Positions 22,457 to 38,200 of a stretch of 64,000 nucleotides of DNA are shown piece after piece. The stretch spans positions 538,409,769 through 538,473,768 of the forward strand of contig NC_066585.1 in the NCBI RefSeq assembly GCF_024323335.1, read 5' to 3'. The notes under the pieces are model-generated. The model searched no databases. It worked only from the letters and a program-made list of their open reading frames with translations, and was not told where the DNA came from. The stretch comes from Lathyrus oleraceus (taxonomy: Eukaryota > Streptophyta > Magnoliopsida > Fabales > Fabaceae). The translations under genes and the position numbers were made by a program. Positions within the stretch are counted from its first letter, which is position 1; every line of letters starts with the position of its first letter.

Positions 22457-24520
22457 CACGAAATTTTAAGTTTTTTCATCCCTAATTAACAAAGTTAAAG
22501 TACTATAAATTATTGATTCATATTATATATAAATGGTTAATAAGTGAAATTACATAATAAAACCCAATTTTATTTGTATTCGTCATAGTCACGTTGTATT
22601 ATGGTACATTATATGTAAAAAAAAAAATATTTTTCTTCACGATCACCAAATTTTAGGTTTCTTCATCACTAAGCAACAAAGTGAAAAAACTATAAATGAA
22701 TGATTCATTTTATATATAAAGGTGTAACAAGTAAAATTACATAATCAAGATCAATATTACTTGTATTCGGCATATTCACATTGTATTGTGGTATATTATA
22801 CGTAAATAAATTTAATAATTTTCTTCTCCATCACCAAATTTTAGGTTTCTTCATCACCAGGTAACAAATTAAAGGACTATAAATTAATGATTCATATTAT
22901 ATATAAATGGTTAATAAGTGAAATTACGCAATAAAGCTCAATATTATTTGTATTCATCTTATTCACATTGTATTATGGTATATTATATGTAAAAAAAAAT
23001 TAATATTTTTTTCTCCATTACCAAATTTTAGGTTTCTTCATCACTAAGCAACAAAGTGAAAAAAAACTATAAATGAATGATTCATATTAGATATAAATGG
23101 GTAACAAGTGAATTTACATAATCAAGATCAACATTATTTGTATACGACATACTCACATTGTATTATGGTATATTATGTGTAAATAAATTCAATAATTTTC
23201 TTCTCCATCACCAAATTTTGGGTTTCTTCGTCACTAAGTAACAAAGTTGAAGGACTATAAATTAATGATTCACATTATATATAAATGGTTAATAAGTGAA
23301 ATTACATAATAAAACTCAATATTATTTGTATTCGCCATATTCACATTGAATTATGGTATATTATATGTATAAAAAAACTCAATATTTTTCTTCTCCATCA
23401 CCAAATTTTAGGTTTCTTCATCACTAACAAACAAAGTTAAAAAACTATAAATGAATGATTCGTATTATATATAAATGGGTAACAACTGAAACTACATAAT
23501 TAAGATCAATATTATTTGTATTCGGCATATTCACATTGTATTATGGTATATTATATATAAATAAATTCTATAATTTCTTCTCCATCGCCAAATTTTATGT
23601 TTCTTCATCACTAAGTAACAAATTTAAAGGATTATAAATTAATGATTCATATTATATATAAACGGTTAATAACTGAAATTACGCAATAAAGCTCAATATA
23701 ATTGTATTTGTCATATTCACACTGTATTATGGTATATTATATGTAAAAAATATTAATATTTTCTTCTCCATCACCAAATTTTAGGTTTTGTCATCACTAA
23801 GAAACAAAGTGAAATAAATATAAATGAATGATTCATATTATATATAAATTGGTAAAAACTTAAATTACATAATCAAGATCAATATTATTTGTATTTGGCA
23901 TATTCACATTGTATTATGGTATATAATATGTAAATAAATTCAATAATTTTCTTCTCCATCACCAAATTTTAGGTTTCTTCATCACTAAGAAACAAAGTTA
24001 AAAAACTATAAATGAATGATTCGTATTATATATAAATGGGTAACAACTGAAACTACATAATTAAGATCAATATTATTTGTATTCGGCATATTCACATTGT
24101 ATTATGGTATATTATATATAAATAAATTCTATAATTTCTTCTCCATCGCCAAATTTTATGTTTCTTCATCACTAAGTAACAAATTTAAAGGATTATAAAT
24201 TAATGATTCATATTATATATAAACGGTTAATAACTGAAATTACGCAATAAAGCTCAATTATAATTGTATTTGTCATATTCACACTGTATTATGGTATATT
24301 ATATGTAAAAAATATTAATATTTTCTTCTCCATCACCAAATTTTAGGTTTCTCATCACTAAGAAACAAAGTGAAATAAATATAAATGAATGATTCATATT
24401 ATATATAAATTGGTAAAAACTTAAATTACATAATCAAGATCAATATTATTTGTATTTGGCATATTCACATTGTATTATGGTATATAATATGTAAATAAAT
24501 TCAATAATTTTCTTCTCCAT
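22457..24520. repeat. HOR block 8, 11 monomers (2064 bp), with an I/P-Q/J chimeric tract
   Basis: I begins normally (CACCAGGTAAC) but ends as P (ATTACGCAATAAAG, TTCATCTTATTC, CTCCATTACC). The next monomer begins as Q and ends as J (TTAGATATAAA, GACATACTCAC). The rest is K L M N L M N. Confidence 0.82.
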
Positions 24521-27338
24521 CACGAAATTTTAAGTTTTTTCATCCCTAATTAACAAAGTTAAAGTACTATAAATTATTGATTCATATTATATATAAATGG
24601 TTAATAAGTGAAATTACATAATAAAACCCAATTTTATTTGTATTCGTCATAGTCACGTTGTATTATGGTACATTATATGTAAAAAAAAAATATTTTTCTT
24701 CACGATCACCAAATTTTAGGTTTCTTCATCACTAAGCAACAAAGTGAAAAAACTATAAATGAATGATTCATTTTATATATAAAGGTGTAACAAGTAAAAT
24801 TACATAATCAAGATCAATATTACTTGTATTCGGCATATTCACATTGTATTGTGGTATATTATACGTAAATAAATTTAATAATTTTCTTCTCCATCACCAA
24901 ATTTTAGGTTTCTTCATCACCAGGTAACAAAATTAAAGGACTATAAATTAATGATTCATATTATATATAAATGGTTAATAAGTGAAATTACGTAATAAAG
25001 CTCAATATTATTTGTATTCATCATATTCACATTGTATTATGGTATATTATATGTAAAAAACTAATTTAATATTTTTTCTCCATCACCAAATTTAAGATTT
25101 CTTCATCACTAAGCAACAAAGTGAAAAAAAACTATAAATGAATGATTCATATTAGATATAAATGGGTAACAAGTGAATTTACATAATCAAGATCAACATT
25201 ATTTGTATACGGCATACTCACATTGTATTATGGTATATTATGTGTAAATAAATTCAATAATTTTCTTCTCCATCACCAAATTTGGGTTTCTTCGTCACTA
25301 AGTAACAAAGTTGAAGGACTATAAATTAATGATTCACATTATATATAAATGGTTAATAAGTGAAATTACATAATAAAACTCAATATTATTTGTATTCGCC
25401 ATATTCACATTGAATTATGGTATATTATATGTATAAAAAAACTCAATATTTTTCTTCGCCATCACCAAATTTTAGGTTTCTTCATCACTAAGAAACAAAG
25501 TTAAAAAACTATAAATGGATGATTCGTATTATATATAAATGGGTAACAACTGAAACTACATAATCAAGATCAATATTATTTGTATTCGGCATATTCACAT
25601 TGTATTATGGTATAATATACGTAAATAAATTGAATAATTTTCTTCTCCATCACCAAATTTTATGTTTCTTCATCACCAAGTAACAAATTTAAAGGATTAT
25701 AAATTAATGATTCATATTATATATAAACGGTTAATAAGTGAAATTACGCAATAAAGCTCAATATTATTTGTATTCATCTTATTCACATTGTATTATGGTA
25801 TATTATATGTAAAAAAAAATTAATTTTTTTTTCTCCATCACCAAATTTTAGGTTTCTTCATCACTAAGCAACAAAGTGAAAAAAACTATAAATGAATGAT
25901 TCATATTATATATAAATGGGTAACAAGTGAATTTACATAATCAAGATCAACATTATTTGTATACGGCATATTCACATTGTATTATGGTATATTATGTGTA
26001 AATAAATTCAATAATTTTCTTCTCCATCACCAAATTTTGGTTTCTTCGTCACTAAGTAACAAAGTTGAAGGACTATAAATTAATGATTCACATTATATAT
26101 AAATGGTTAATAAGTGAAATTACATAATAAAACTCAATATTATTTGTATTCGCCATATTCACATTGAATTATGGTATATTATATGTATAAAAAAACTCAA
26201 TATTTTTCTTCTCCATCACCAAATTTTAGGTTTCTTCATCACTAACAAACAAAGTTAAAAAACTATAAATGAATGATTCGTATTATATATAAATGGGTAA
26301 CAACTGAAACTACATAATTAAGATCAATATTATTTGTATTCGGCATATTCACATTGTATTATGGTATATTATATATAAATAAATTCTATAATTTCTTCTC
26401 CATCGCCAAATTTTATGTTTCTTCATCACTAAGTAACAAATTTAAAGGATTATAAATTAATGATTCATATTATATATACGGTTAATAACTGAAATTACGC
26501 AATAAAGCTCAATTATAATTGTATTTGTCATATTCACACTGTATTATGGTATATTATATGTAAAAAATATTAATATTTTCTTCTCCATCACCAAATTTTA
26601 GGTTTTGTCATCACTAAGAAACAAAGTGAAATAAATATAAATGAATGATTCATATTATATATAAATTGGTAAAAACTTAAATTACATAATCAAGATCAAT
26701 ATTATTTGTATTTGGCATATTCACATTGTATTATGGTATATAATATGTAAATAAATTCAATAATTTTCTTCTCCATCACCAAATTTTAGGTTTCTTCATC
26801 ACTAAGAAACAAAGTTAAAAAACTATAAATGAATGATTCGTATTATATATAAATGGGTAACAACTGAAACTACATAATTAAGATCAATATTATTTGTATT
26901 CGGCATATTCACATTGTATTATGGTATATTATATATAAATAAATTCTATAATTTCTTCTCCATCGCCAAATTTTATGTTTCTTCATCACTAAGTAACAAA
27001 TTTAAAGGATTATAAATTAATGATTCATATTATATATAAACGGTTAATAACTGAAATTACGCAATAAAGCTCAATTATAATTGTATTTGTCATATTCACA
27101 CTGTATTATGGTATATTATATGTAAAAAATATTAATATTTTCTTCTCCATCACCAAATTTTAGGTTTCTTCATCACTAAGAAACAAAGTGAAATAAATAT
27201 AAATGAATGATTCATATTATATATAAATTGGTAAAAACTTAAATTACATAATCAAGATCAATATTATTTGTATTTGGCATATTCACATTGTATTATGGTA
27301 TATAATATGTAAATAAATTCAATAATTTTCTTCTCCAT
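24521..27338. repeat. HOR block 9, 15 monomers (2818 bp)
   Basis: Composition is GHIJK + OPQK + 2 x LMN. P reads CACCAAGTAACAAATTT instead of the usual TAACTAATTT. The following M has a shortened TATATATACGGTT. Confidence 0.83.
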
Positions 27339-29389
27339 CACGAAATTTTAAGTTTTTTCATCCCTAATTAACAAAGTTAAAGTACTATAAATTATTGATT
27401 CATATTATATATAAATGGTTAATAAGTGAAATTACATAATAAAACCAATTTTATTTGTATTCGTCATAGTCACGTTGTATTATGGTACATTATATGTAAA
27501 AAAAAAATATTTTTCTTCACGATCACCAAATTTTAGGTTTCTTCATCACTAAGCAACAAAGTGAAAAAACTATAAATGAATGATTCATTTTATATATAAA
27601 GGTGTAACAAGTAAATTACATAATCAAGATCAATATTACTTGTATTCGGCATATTCACATTGTATTGTGGTATATTATACGTAAATAAATTTAATAATTT
27701 TCTTCTCCATCACCAAATTTTAGGTTTCTTCATCACCAGGTAACAAATTTAAAGGACTATAAATTAATGATTCATATTATATATAAATGGTTAATAAGTG
27801 AAATTACGTAATAAAGCTCAATATTATTTGTATTCATCATATTCACATTGTATTATGGTATATTATATGTAAAAAAAATTTAATATTTTTTCTCCATCAC
27901 CAAATTTTAGGTTTCTTCATCACTAAGCAACAAAGTGAAAAAAAACTATAAATGAATGATTCATATTAGATATAAATGGGTAACAAGTGAATTTACATAA
28001 TCAAGATCAACATTATTTGTATACGGCATACTCACATTGTATTATGGTATATTATGTGTAAATAAATTCAATAATTTTCTTCTCCATCACCAAATTTTGG
28101 GTTTCTTCGTCACTAAGTAACAAAGTTGAAGGACTATAAATTAATGATTCACATTATATATAAATGGTTAATAAGTGAAATTACATAATAAAACTCAATA
28201 TTATTTGTATTCGCCATATTCACATTGAATTATGGTATATTATATGTATAAAAAACTCAATATTTTTCTTCTCCATCACCAAATTTTAGGTTTCTTCATC
28301 ACTAAGAAACAAAGTTAAAAAACTATAAATGAATGATTCGTATTATATATAAATGGGTAACAACTGAAACTACATAATCAAGATCAATATTATTTGTATT
28401 CGGCATATTCACATTGTATTATGGTATATTATACGTAAATAAATTGAATAATTTCTTCTCCATCACCAAATTTTATTTCTTCATCACTAAGTAACAAATT
28501 TAAAGGATTATAAATTAATGATTCATATTATATATAAACGGTTAATAACTGAAATTACGCAATAAAGCTCAATATTATTGTATTCGTCATATTCACATTG
28601 TATTATGGTATATTATATGTAAAAAAAATTAATATTTTCTTCTCCATCACCAAATTTTAGGTTTTTCATCACTAAGAAACAAAGTGAAATAAATATAAAT
28701 GAATGATTCATATTATATATAAATTGGTAACAAGTGAATTTACATAATCAAGATCAATATTATTTGTATTCGGCATATTCACATTGTATTATGGTATATA
28801 ATATGTAAATAAATTCAATAATTTTCTTCTCCATCACCAAATTTTAGGTTTCTTCATCACTAAGAAACAAAGTTAAAAAACTATAAATAATGATTCGTAT
28901 TATATATAAATGGGTAACAACTGAAATTACATAATTAAGATCAATATTATTTGTATTCGGCATATTCACATTGTATTATGGTATATTATATATAAATAAA
29001 TTCTATAATTTCTTCTCCATCGCCAAATTTTATGTTTCTTCATCACTAAGTAACAAATTTAAAGGATTATAAATTAATGATTCATATTATATATAAACGG
29101 TTAATAACTGAATTACGCAATAAAGCTCAATATAATTGTATTTGTCATATTCACACTGTATTATGGTATATTATATGTAAAAAATTTATATTTTCTTCTC
29201 CATCACCAAATTTTAGGTTTCTTCATCACTAAGAAACAAAGTGAAATAAATATAAATGAATGATTCATATTATATATAAATTGGTAAAACTTAAATTACA
29301 TAATCAAGATCAATATTATTTGTATTTGGCATATTCACATTGTATTATGGTATATAATATGTAAATAATTCAATAATTTTCTTCTCCAT
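27339..29389. repeat. HOR block 10, 11 monomers (2051 bp), rich in small deletions
   Basis: The block is about 15 bp shorter than other 11-monomer blocks because of scattered deletions, for example TTTTATTTCTTC at about 28472, AAATAATGATTCG at about 28885, CTGAATTACGC at about 29109 and GTAAATAATTC at about 29361. Its first L is an L/O hybrid with TACGTAAATAAATTG. I-J again shows a P/Q-like tract. Confidence 0.75.
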
Positions 29390-32207
29390 CACGAAATTTT
29401 AAGTTTTTTCATCCCTAATTAACAAAGTTAAAGTACTATAAATTATTGATTCATATTATATATAAATGGTTAATAAGTGAAATTACATAATAAAACCCAT
29501 TTTATTTGTATTCGTCATAGTCACGTTGTATTATGGTACATTATATGTAAAAAAAAAAATATTTTTCTTCACGATCACCAAATTTTAGGTTTCTTCATCA
29601 CTAAGCAACAAAGTGAAAAAACTATAAATGAATGATTCATTTTATATATAAAGGTGTAACAAGTAAAATTACATAATCAAGATCAATATTACTTGTATTC
29701 GGCATATTCACATTGTATTGTGGTATATTATACGTAAATAAATTTAATAATTTTCTTCTCCATCACCAAATTTTAGGTTTCTTCATCACCAGGTAACAAA
29801 ATTAAAGGACTATAAATTAATGATTCATATTATATATAAATGGTTAATAAGTGAAATTACGTAATAAAGCTCAATATTATTTGTATTCATCATATTCACA
29901 TTGTATTATGGTATATTATATGTAAAAAACTAATTTAATATTTTTTCTCCATCACCAAATTTAAGATTTCTTCATCACTAAGCAACAAAGTGAAAAAAAA
30001 CTATAAATGAATGATTCATATTAGATATAAATGGGTAACAAGTGAATTTACATAATCAAGATCAACATTATTTGTATACGGCATACTCACATTGTATTAT
30101 GGTATATTATGTGTAAATAAATTCAATAATTTTCTTCTCCATCACCAAATTTTGGGTTTCTTCGTCACTAAGTAACAAAGTTGAAGGACTATAAATTAAT
30201 GATTCACATTATATATAAATGGTTAATAAGTGAAATTACATAATAAAACTCAATATTATTTGTATTCGCCATATTCACATTGAATTATGGTATATTATAT
30301 GTATAAAAAAACTCAATATTTTTCTTCGCCATCACCAAATTTTAGGTTTCTTCATCACTAAGAAACAAAGTTAAAAAACTATAAATGGATGATTCGTATT
30401 ATATATAAATGGGTAACAACTGAAACTACATAATCAAGATCAATATTATTTGTATTCGGCATATTCACATTGTATTATGGTATAATATACGTAAATAAAT
30501 TGAATAATTTTCTTCTCCATCACCAAATTTTATGTTTCTTCATCACCAAGTAACTAATTTAAAGGATTATAAATTAATGATTCATATTATATATAAACGG
30601 TTAATAAGTGAAATTACGCAATAAAGCTCAATATTATTTGTATTCATCTTATTCACATTGTATTATGGTATATTATATGTAAAAAAAAATTAATTTTTTT
30701 TCTCCATTACCAAATTTTAGGTTTCTTCATCACTAAGCAACAAAGTGAAAAAAACTATAAATGAATGATTCATATTATATATAAATGGGTAACAAGTGAA
30801 TTTACATAATCAAGATCAACATTATTTGTATACGGCATATTCACATTGTATTATGGTATATTATGTGTAAATAAATTCAATAATTTTCTTCTCCATCACC
30901 AAATTTTGGGTTTCTTCGTCACTAAGTAACAAAGTTGAAGGACTATAAATTAATGATTCACATTATATATAAATGGTTAATAAGTGAAATTACATAATAA
31001 AACTCAATATTATTTGTATTCGCCATATTCACATTGAATTATGGTATATTATATGTATAAAAAAACTCAATATTTTTCTTCTCCATCACCAAATTTTAGG
31101 TTTCTTCATCACTAACAAACAAAGTTAAAAAACTATAAATGAATGATTCGTATTATATATAAATGGGTAACAACTGAAACTACATAATTAAGATCAATAT
31201 TATTTGTATTCGGCATATTCACATTGTATTATGGTATATTATATATAAATAAATTCTATAATTTCTTCTCCATCGCCAAATTTTATGTTTCTTCATCACT
31301 AAGTAACAAATTTAAAGGATTATAAATTAATGATTCATATTATATATAAACGGTTAATAACTGAAATTACGCAATAAAGCTCAATTATAATTGTATTTGT
31401 CATATTCACACTGTATTATGGTATATTATATGTAAAAATATTAATATTTTCTTCTCCATCACCAAATTTTAGGTTTTGTCATCACTAAGAAACAAAGTGA
31501 AATAAATATATGAATGATTCATATTATATATAAATTGGTAAAAACTTAAATTACATAATCAAGATCAATATTATTTGTATTTGGCATATTCACATTGTAT
31601 TATGGTATATAATATGTAAATAAATTCAATAATTTTCTTCTCCATCACCAAATTTTAGGTTTCTTCATCACTAAGAAACAAAGTTAAAAAACTATAAATG
31701 AATGATTCGTATTATATATAAATGGGTAACAACTGAAACTACATAATTAAGATCAATATTATTTGTATTCGGCATATTCACATTGTATTATGGTATATTA
31801 TATATAAATAAATTCTATAATTTCTTCTCCATCGCCAAATTTTATGTTTCTTCATCACTAAGTAACAAATTTAAAGGATTATAAATTAATGATTCATATT
31901 ATATATAAACGGTTAATAACTGAAATTACGCAATAAAGCTCAATTATAATTGTATTTGTCATATTCACACTGTATTATGGTATATTATATGTAAAAAATA
32001 TTAATATTTTCTTCTCCATCACCAAATTTTAGGTTTCTTCATCACTAAGAAACAAAGTGAAATAAATATAAATGAATGATTCATATTATATATAAATTGG
32101 TAAAAACTTAAATTACATAATCAAGATCAATATTATTTGTATTTGGCATATTCACATTGTATTATGGTATATAATATGTAAATAAATTCAATAATTTTCT
32201 TCTCCAT
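29390..32207. repeat. HOR block 11, 15 monomers (2818 bp)
   Basis: This is a regular GHIJK + OPQK + 2 x LMN block. One N copy has lost two bases (AAATATATGAATG at about 31504). Confidence 0.83.
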
Positions 32208-35200
32208 CACGAAATTTTAAGTTTTTTCATCCCTAATTAACAAAGTTAAAGTACTATAAATTATTGATTCATATTATATATAAATGGTTAATAAGTGAAA
32301 TTACATAATAAAACCCAATTTTATTTGTATTCGTCATAGTCACGTTGTATTATGGTACATTATATGTAAAAAAAAAAATATTTTTCTTCACGATCACCAA
32401 ATTTTAGGTTTCTTCATCACTAAGCAACAAAGTGAAAAAACTATAAATGAATGATTCATTTTATATATAAAGGTGTAACAAGTAAAATTACATAATCAAG
32501 ATCAATATTACTTGTATTCGGCATATTCACATTGTATTGTGGTATATTATACGTAAATAAATTTAATAATTTTCTTCTCCATCACCAAATTTTAGGTTTC
32601 TTCATCACCAGGTAACAAAATTAAAGGACTATAAATTAATGATTCATATTATATATAAATGGTTAATAAGTGAAATTACGTAATAAAGCTCAATATTATT
32701 TGTATTCATCATATTCACATTGTATTATGGTATATTATATGTAAAAAACTAATTTAATATTTTTTCTCTCCATCACCAAATTTAAGATTTCTTCATCACT
32801 AAGCAACAAAGTGAAAAAAACTATAAATGAATGATTCATATTAGATATAAATGGGTAACAAGTGAATTTACATAATCAAGATCAACATTATTTGTATACG
32901 GCATACTCACATTGTATTATGGTATATTATGTGTAAATAAATTCAATAATTTTCTTCTCCATCACCAAATTTTGGGTTTCTTCGTCACTAAGTAACAAAG
33001 TTGAAGGACTATAAATTAATGATTCACATTATATATAAATGGTTAATAAGTGAAATTACATAATAAAACTCAATATTATTTGTATTCGCCATATTCACAT
33101 TGAATTATGGTATATTATATGTATAAAAAAACTCAATATTTTTCTTCTCCATCACCAAATTTTAGGTTTCTTCATCACTAACAAACAAAGTTAAAAAACT
33201 ATAAATGAATGATTCGTATTATATATAAATGGGTAACAACTGAAACTACATAATTAAGATCAATATTATTTGTATTCGGCATATTCACATTGTATTATGG
33301 TATATTATATATAAATAAATTCTATAATTTCTTCTCCATCGCCAAATTTTATGTTTCTTCATCACTAAGTAACAAATTTAAAGGATTATAAATTAATGAT
33401 TCATATTATATATAACGGTTAATAACTGAAATTACGCAATAAAGCTCAATTATAATTGTATTTGTCATATTCACACTGTATTATGGTATATTATATGTAA
33501 AAAATTAATATTTTCTTCTCCATCACCAAATTTTAGGTTTGTCATCACTAAGAAACAAAGTGAAATAAATATAAATGAATGATTCATATTATATATAAAT
33601 TGGTAAAAACTTAAATTACATAATCAAGATCAATATTATTTGTATTTGGCATATTCACATTGTATTATGGTATATATATGTAAAAAAATTTTTTCTTCTC
33701 CATCACCAAATTTTAGGTTTCTTCATCACTAAGAAACAAAGTTAAAAAACTATAAATGGATGATTCATATTATATATAAATGGGTAACAACTGAAATTAC
33801 ATAATCAAGATCAATATTATTTGTATTCGGCATATTCACATTGTATTATGGTATATTATACGTAAATAAATTGATAATTTTCTTCTCCATCACCAAATTT
33901 TAGGTTTCTTCATCACCAAGTAACAATTTAAAGGATTATAAATTAATGATTCATATTATATATAAACGGTTAATAAGTGAAATTACGCAATAAAGCTCAA
34001 TATTATTTGTATTCATCATATTCACATTGTATTATGGTATATTATATGTAAAAAAAATTAATTTTTTTTTCTCCATCACCAAATTTTAGGTTTCTTCATC
34101 ACTAAGCAACAAAGTGAAAAAACTATAAATGAATGATTCATATTATATATAAATGGGTAACAAGTGAATTACATAATCAAGATCAACATTATTTGTATTC
34201 GGCATATTCACATTGTATTATGGTATATTATGTGTAAATAAATTCAATAATTTTCTTCTCCATCACCAAATTTTGGGTTTCTTCATCACTAAGTAACAAA
34301 GTTGAAGGACTATAAATTAATGATTCATATTATATATAAATGGTTAATAAGTGAAATTACATAATAAAACTCAATATTATTTGTATTCGCCATATTCACA
34401 TTGTATTATGGTATATTATATGTAAAAAAAACTCAATATTTTCTTCTCCATCACCAAATTTTAGGTTTCTTCATCACTAACAACAAAGTTAAAAAACTAT
34501 AAATGAATGATTCGTATTATATATAAATGGGTAACAACTGAAACTACATAATTAAGATCAATATTATTTGTATTCGGCATATTCACATTGTATTATGGTA
34601 TATATATATATAATAAATTCTATAATTTCTTCTCCATCACCAAATTTTATGTTTCTTCATCACTAAGTAACAAATTTAAAAATTATAAATTAATGATTCA
34701 TATTATATATAAACGGTTAATAACTGAAATTACGCAATAAAGCTCAATATAATTTGTATTTGTCATATTCACATTGTATTATGGTATATTATATGTAAAA
34801 AATATTAATATTTTCTTCTCCATCACCAAATTTTAGGTTTTTCATCACTAAGAAACAAAGTGAAATAAATATAAATGAATGATTCATATTATATATAAAT
34901 TGGTAAAAACTAAAATTACATAATCAAGATCAATATTATTTGTATTTGGCATATTCACATTGTATTATGGTATATAATATGTAAAAAAATATTTTTCTTC
35001 GCCATCACCAAATTTTAGGTTTCTTCATCACTAAGAAACAAAGTTAAAAAACTATAAATGGATGATTCGTATTATATATAAATGGGTAACAACTGAAACT
35101 ACATAATCAAGATCAATATTATTTGTATTCGGCATATTCACATTGTATTATGGTATATTATATGTAAATAAATTCAATAATTTTCTTCTCCATCACCAAA

Positions 35201-38200
35201 TTTTATGTTTCTTCATCACTAAGTAACAAATTTAAAGGATTATAAATTAATGATTCATATTATATATAAACGGTTAATAAGTGAAATTACGCAATAAAGC
35301 TCAATATTATTTGTATTCATCATATTCACATTGTATTATGGTATATTATATGTAAAAAAAAATTAATTTTTTTTCTCCATCACCAAATTTTAGGTTTCTT
35401 CATCACTAAGAAACAAAGTGAAAAAAACTATAAATGAATGATTCATATTATATATAAATGGGTAACAAGTGAATTACATAATCAAGATCAATATTATTTG
35501 TATTCGGCATATTCACATTGTATTATGGTATATTATATGTAAATAAATTCAATAATTTTCTTCTCCATCACCAAATTTTGGTTTCTTCATCACTAAGTAA
35601 CAAAGTTGAAGGACTATAAATTAATGATTCATATTATATATAAATGGTTAATAAGTGAAATTACATAATAAAACTCAATATTATTTGTATTCGCCATATT
35701 CACATTGTATTATGGTATATTATATGTATAAAAAAACTCAATATTTTTCTTCTCCATCACCAAATTTTAGGTTTCTTCATCACTAAGAAACAAAGTTAAA
35801 AAACTATAAATGAATGATTCATATTATATATAAATGGGTAACAACTGAAACTACATAATAAGATCAATATTATTTGTATTCGGCATATTCACATTGTATT
35901 ATGGTATATTATATATAAATAAATTCTATAATTTCTTCTCCATCACCAAATTTTATGTTTCTTCATCACTAAGTAACAAATTTAAAGGATTATAAATTAA
36001 TGATTCATATTATATATAAACGGTTAATAACTGAAATTACGCAATAAAGCTCAATTATATTGTATTGTCATATTCACACTGTATTATGGTATATTATATG
36101 TAAAAAAATATTAATATTTTCTTCTCCATCACCAAATTTTAGGTTTTTCATCACTAAGAAACAAAGTGAAAAAATATAAATGAATGATTCATATTATATA
36201 TAAATTGGTAAAAACTTAAATTACATAATCAAGATCAATATTATTTGTATTGGCATATTCACATTGTATTATGGTATATATATGTAAATAAATTCAATAA
36301 TTTTCTTCTCCATCACCAAATTTTAGGTTTCTTCATCACTAAGAAACAAAGTTAAAAACTATAAATGAATGATTCATATTATATATAAATGGGTAACAAG
36401 TGAAATTACATAATTAAGATCAATATTATTTGTATTCGGCATATTCACATTGTATTATGGTATATTATATAAATAAATTCTATAATTTCTTCTCCATCAC
36501 CAAATTTTATGTTTCTTCATCACTAAGTAACAAATTTAAAGGATTATAAATTAATGATTCATATTATATATAAACGGTTAATAAGTGAAATTACGCAATA
36601 AAGCTCAATTATATTGTATTTGTCATATTCACATTGTATTATGGTATATTATGTAAAAAAATTAATATTTTCTTCTCCATCACCAAATTTTAGGTTTCTT
36701 CATCACTAAGTAACAAAGTGAAATAAATATAAATGAATGATTCATATTATATATAAATGGTAAAAAGTGAAATTACATAATCAAGATCAATATTATTTGT
36801 ATTTGGCATATTCACATTGTATTATGGTATATAATATGTAAAAAAATATTTTTCTTCGCCATCACCAAATTTTAGGTTTCTTCATCACTAAGAAACAAAG
36901 TTAAAAAACTATAAATGGATGATTCGTATTATATATAAATGGGTAACAACTGAAACTACATAATCAAGATCAATATTATTTGTATTCGGCATATTCACAT
37001 TGTATTATGGTATAATATACGTAAATAAATTGAATAATTTTCTTCTCCATCACCAAATTTTATGTTTCTTCATCACCAAGTAACTAATTTAAAGGATTAT
37101 AAATTAATGATTCATATTATATATAAACGGTTAATAAGTGAAATTACGCAATAAAGCTCAATATTATTTGTATTCATCTTATTCACATTGTATTATGGTA
37201 TATTATATGTAAAAAAAAATTAATTTTTTTTCTCCATTACCAAATTTTAGGTTTCTTCATCACTAAGCAACAAAGTGAAAAAAACTATAAATGAATGATT
37301 CATATTATATATAAATGGGTAACAAGTGAATTTACATAATCAAGATCAACATTATTTGTATACGGCATATTCACATTGTATTATGGTATATTATGTGTAA
37401 ATAAATTCAATAATTTTCTTCTCCATCACCAAATTTTGGGTTTCTTCGTCACTAAGTAACAAAGTTGAAGGACTATAAATTAATGATTCACATTATATAT
37501 AAATGGTTAATAAGTGAAATTACATAATAAAACTCAATATTATTTGTATTCGCCATATTCACATTGAATTATGGTATATTATATGTATAAAAAAACTCAA
37601 TATTTTTCTTCTCCATCACCAAATTTTAGGTTTCTTCATCACTAACAAACAAAGTTAAAAAACTATAAATGAATGATTCGTATTATATATAAATGGGTAA
37701 CAACTGAAACTACATAATTAAGATCAATATTATTTGTATTCGGCATATTCACATTGTATTATGGTATATTATATATAAATAAATTCTATAATTTCTTCTC
37801 CATCGCCAAATTTTATGTTTCTTCATCACTAAGTAACAAATTTAAAGGATTATAAATTAATGATTCATATTATATATAAACGGTTAATAACTGAAATTAC
37901 GCAATAAAGCTCAATTATAATTGTATTTGTCATATTCACACTGTATTATGGTATATTATATGTAAAAAATATTAATATTTTCTTCTCCATCACCAAATTT
38001 TAGGTTTTGTCATCACTAAGAAACAAAGTGAAATAAATATAAATGAATGATTCATATTATATATAAATTGGTAAAAACTTAAATTACATAATCAAGATCA
38101 ATATTATTTGTATTTGGCATATTCACATTGTATTATGGTATATAATATGTAAATAAATTCAATAATTTTCTTCTCCATCACCAAATTTTAGGTTTCTTCA

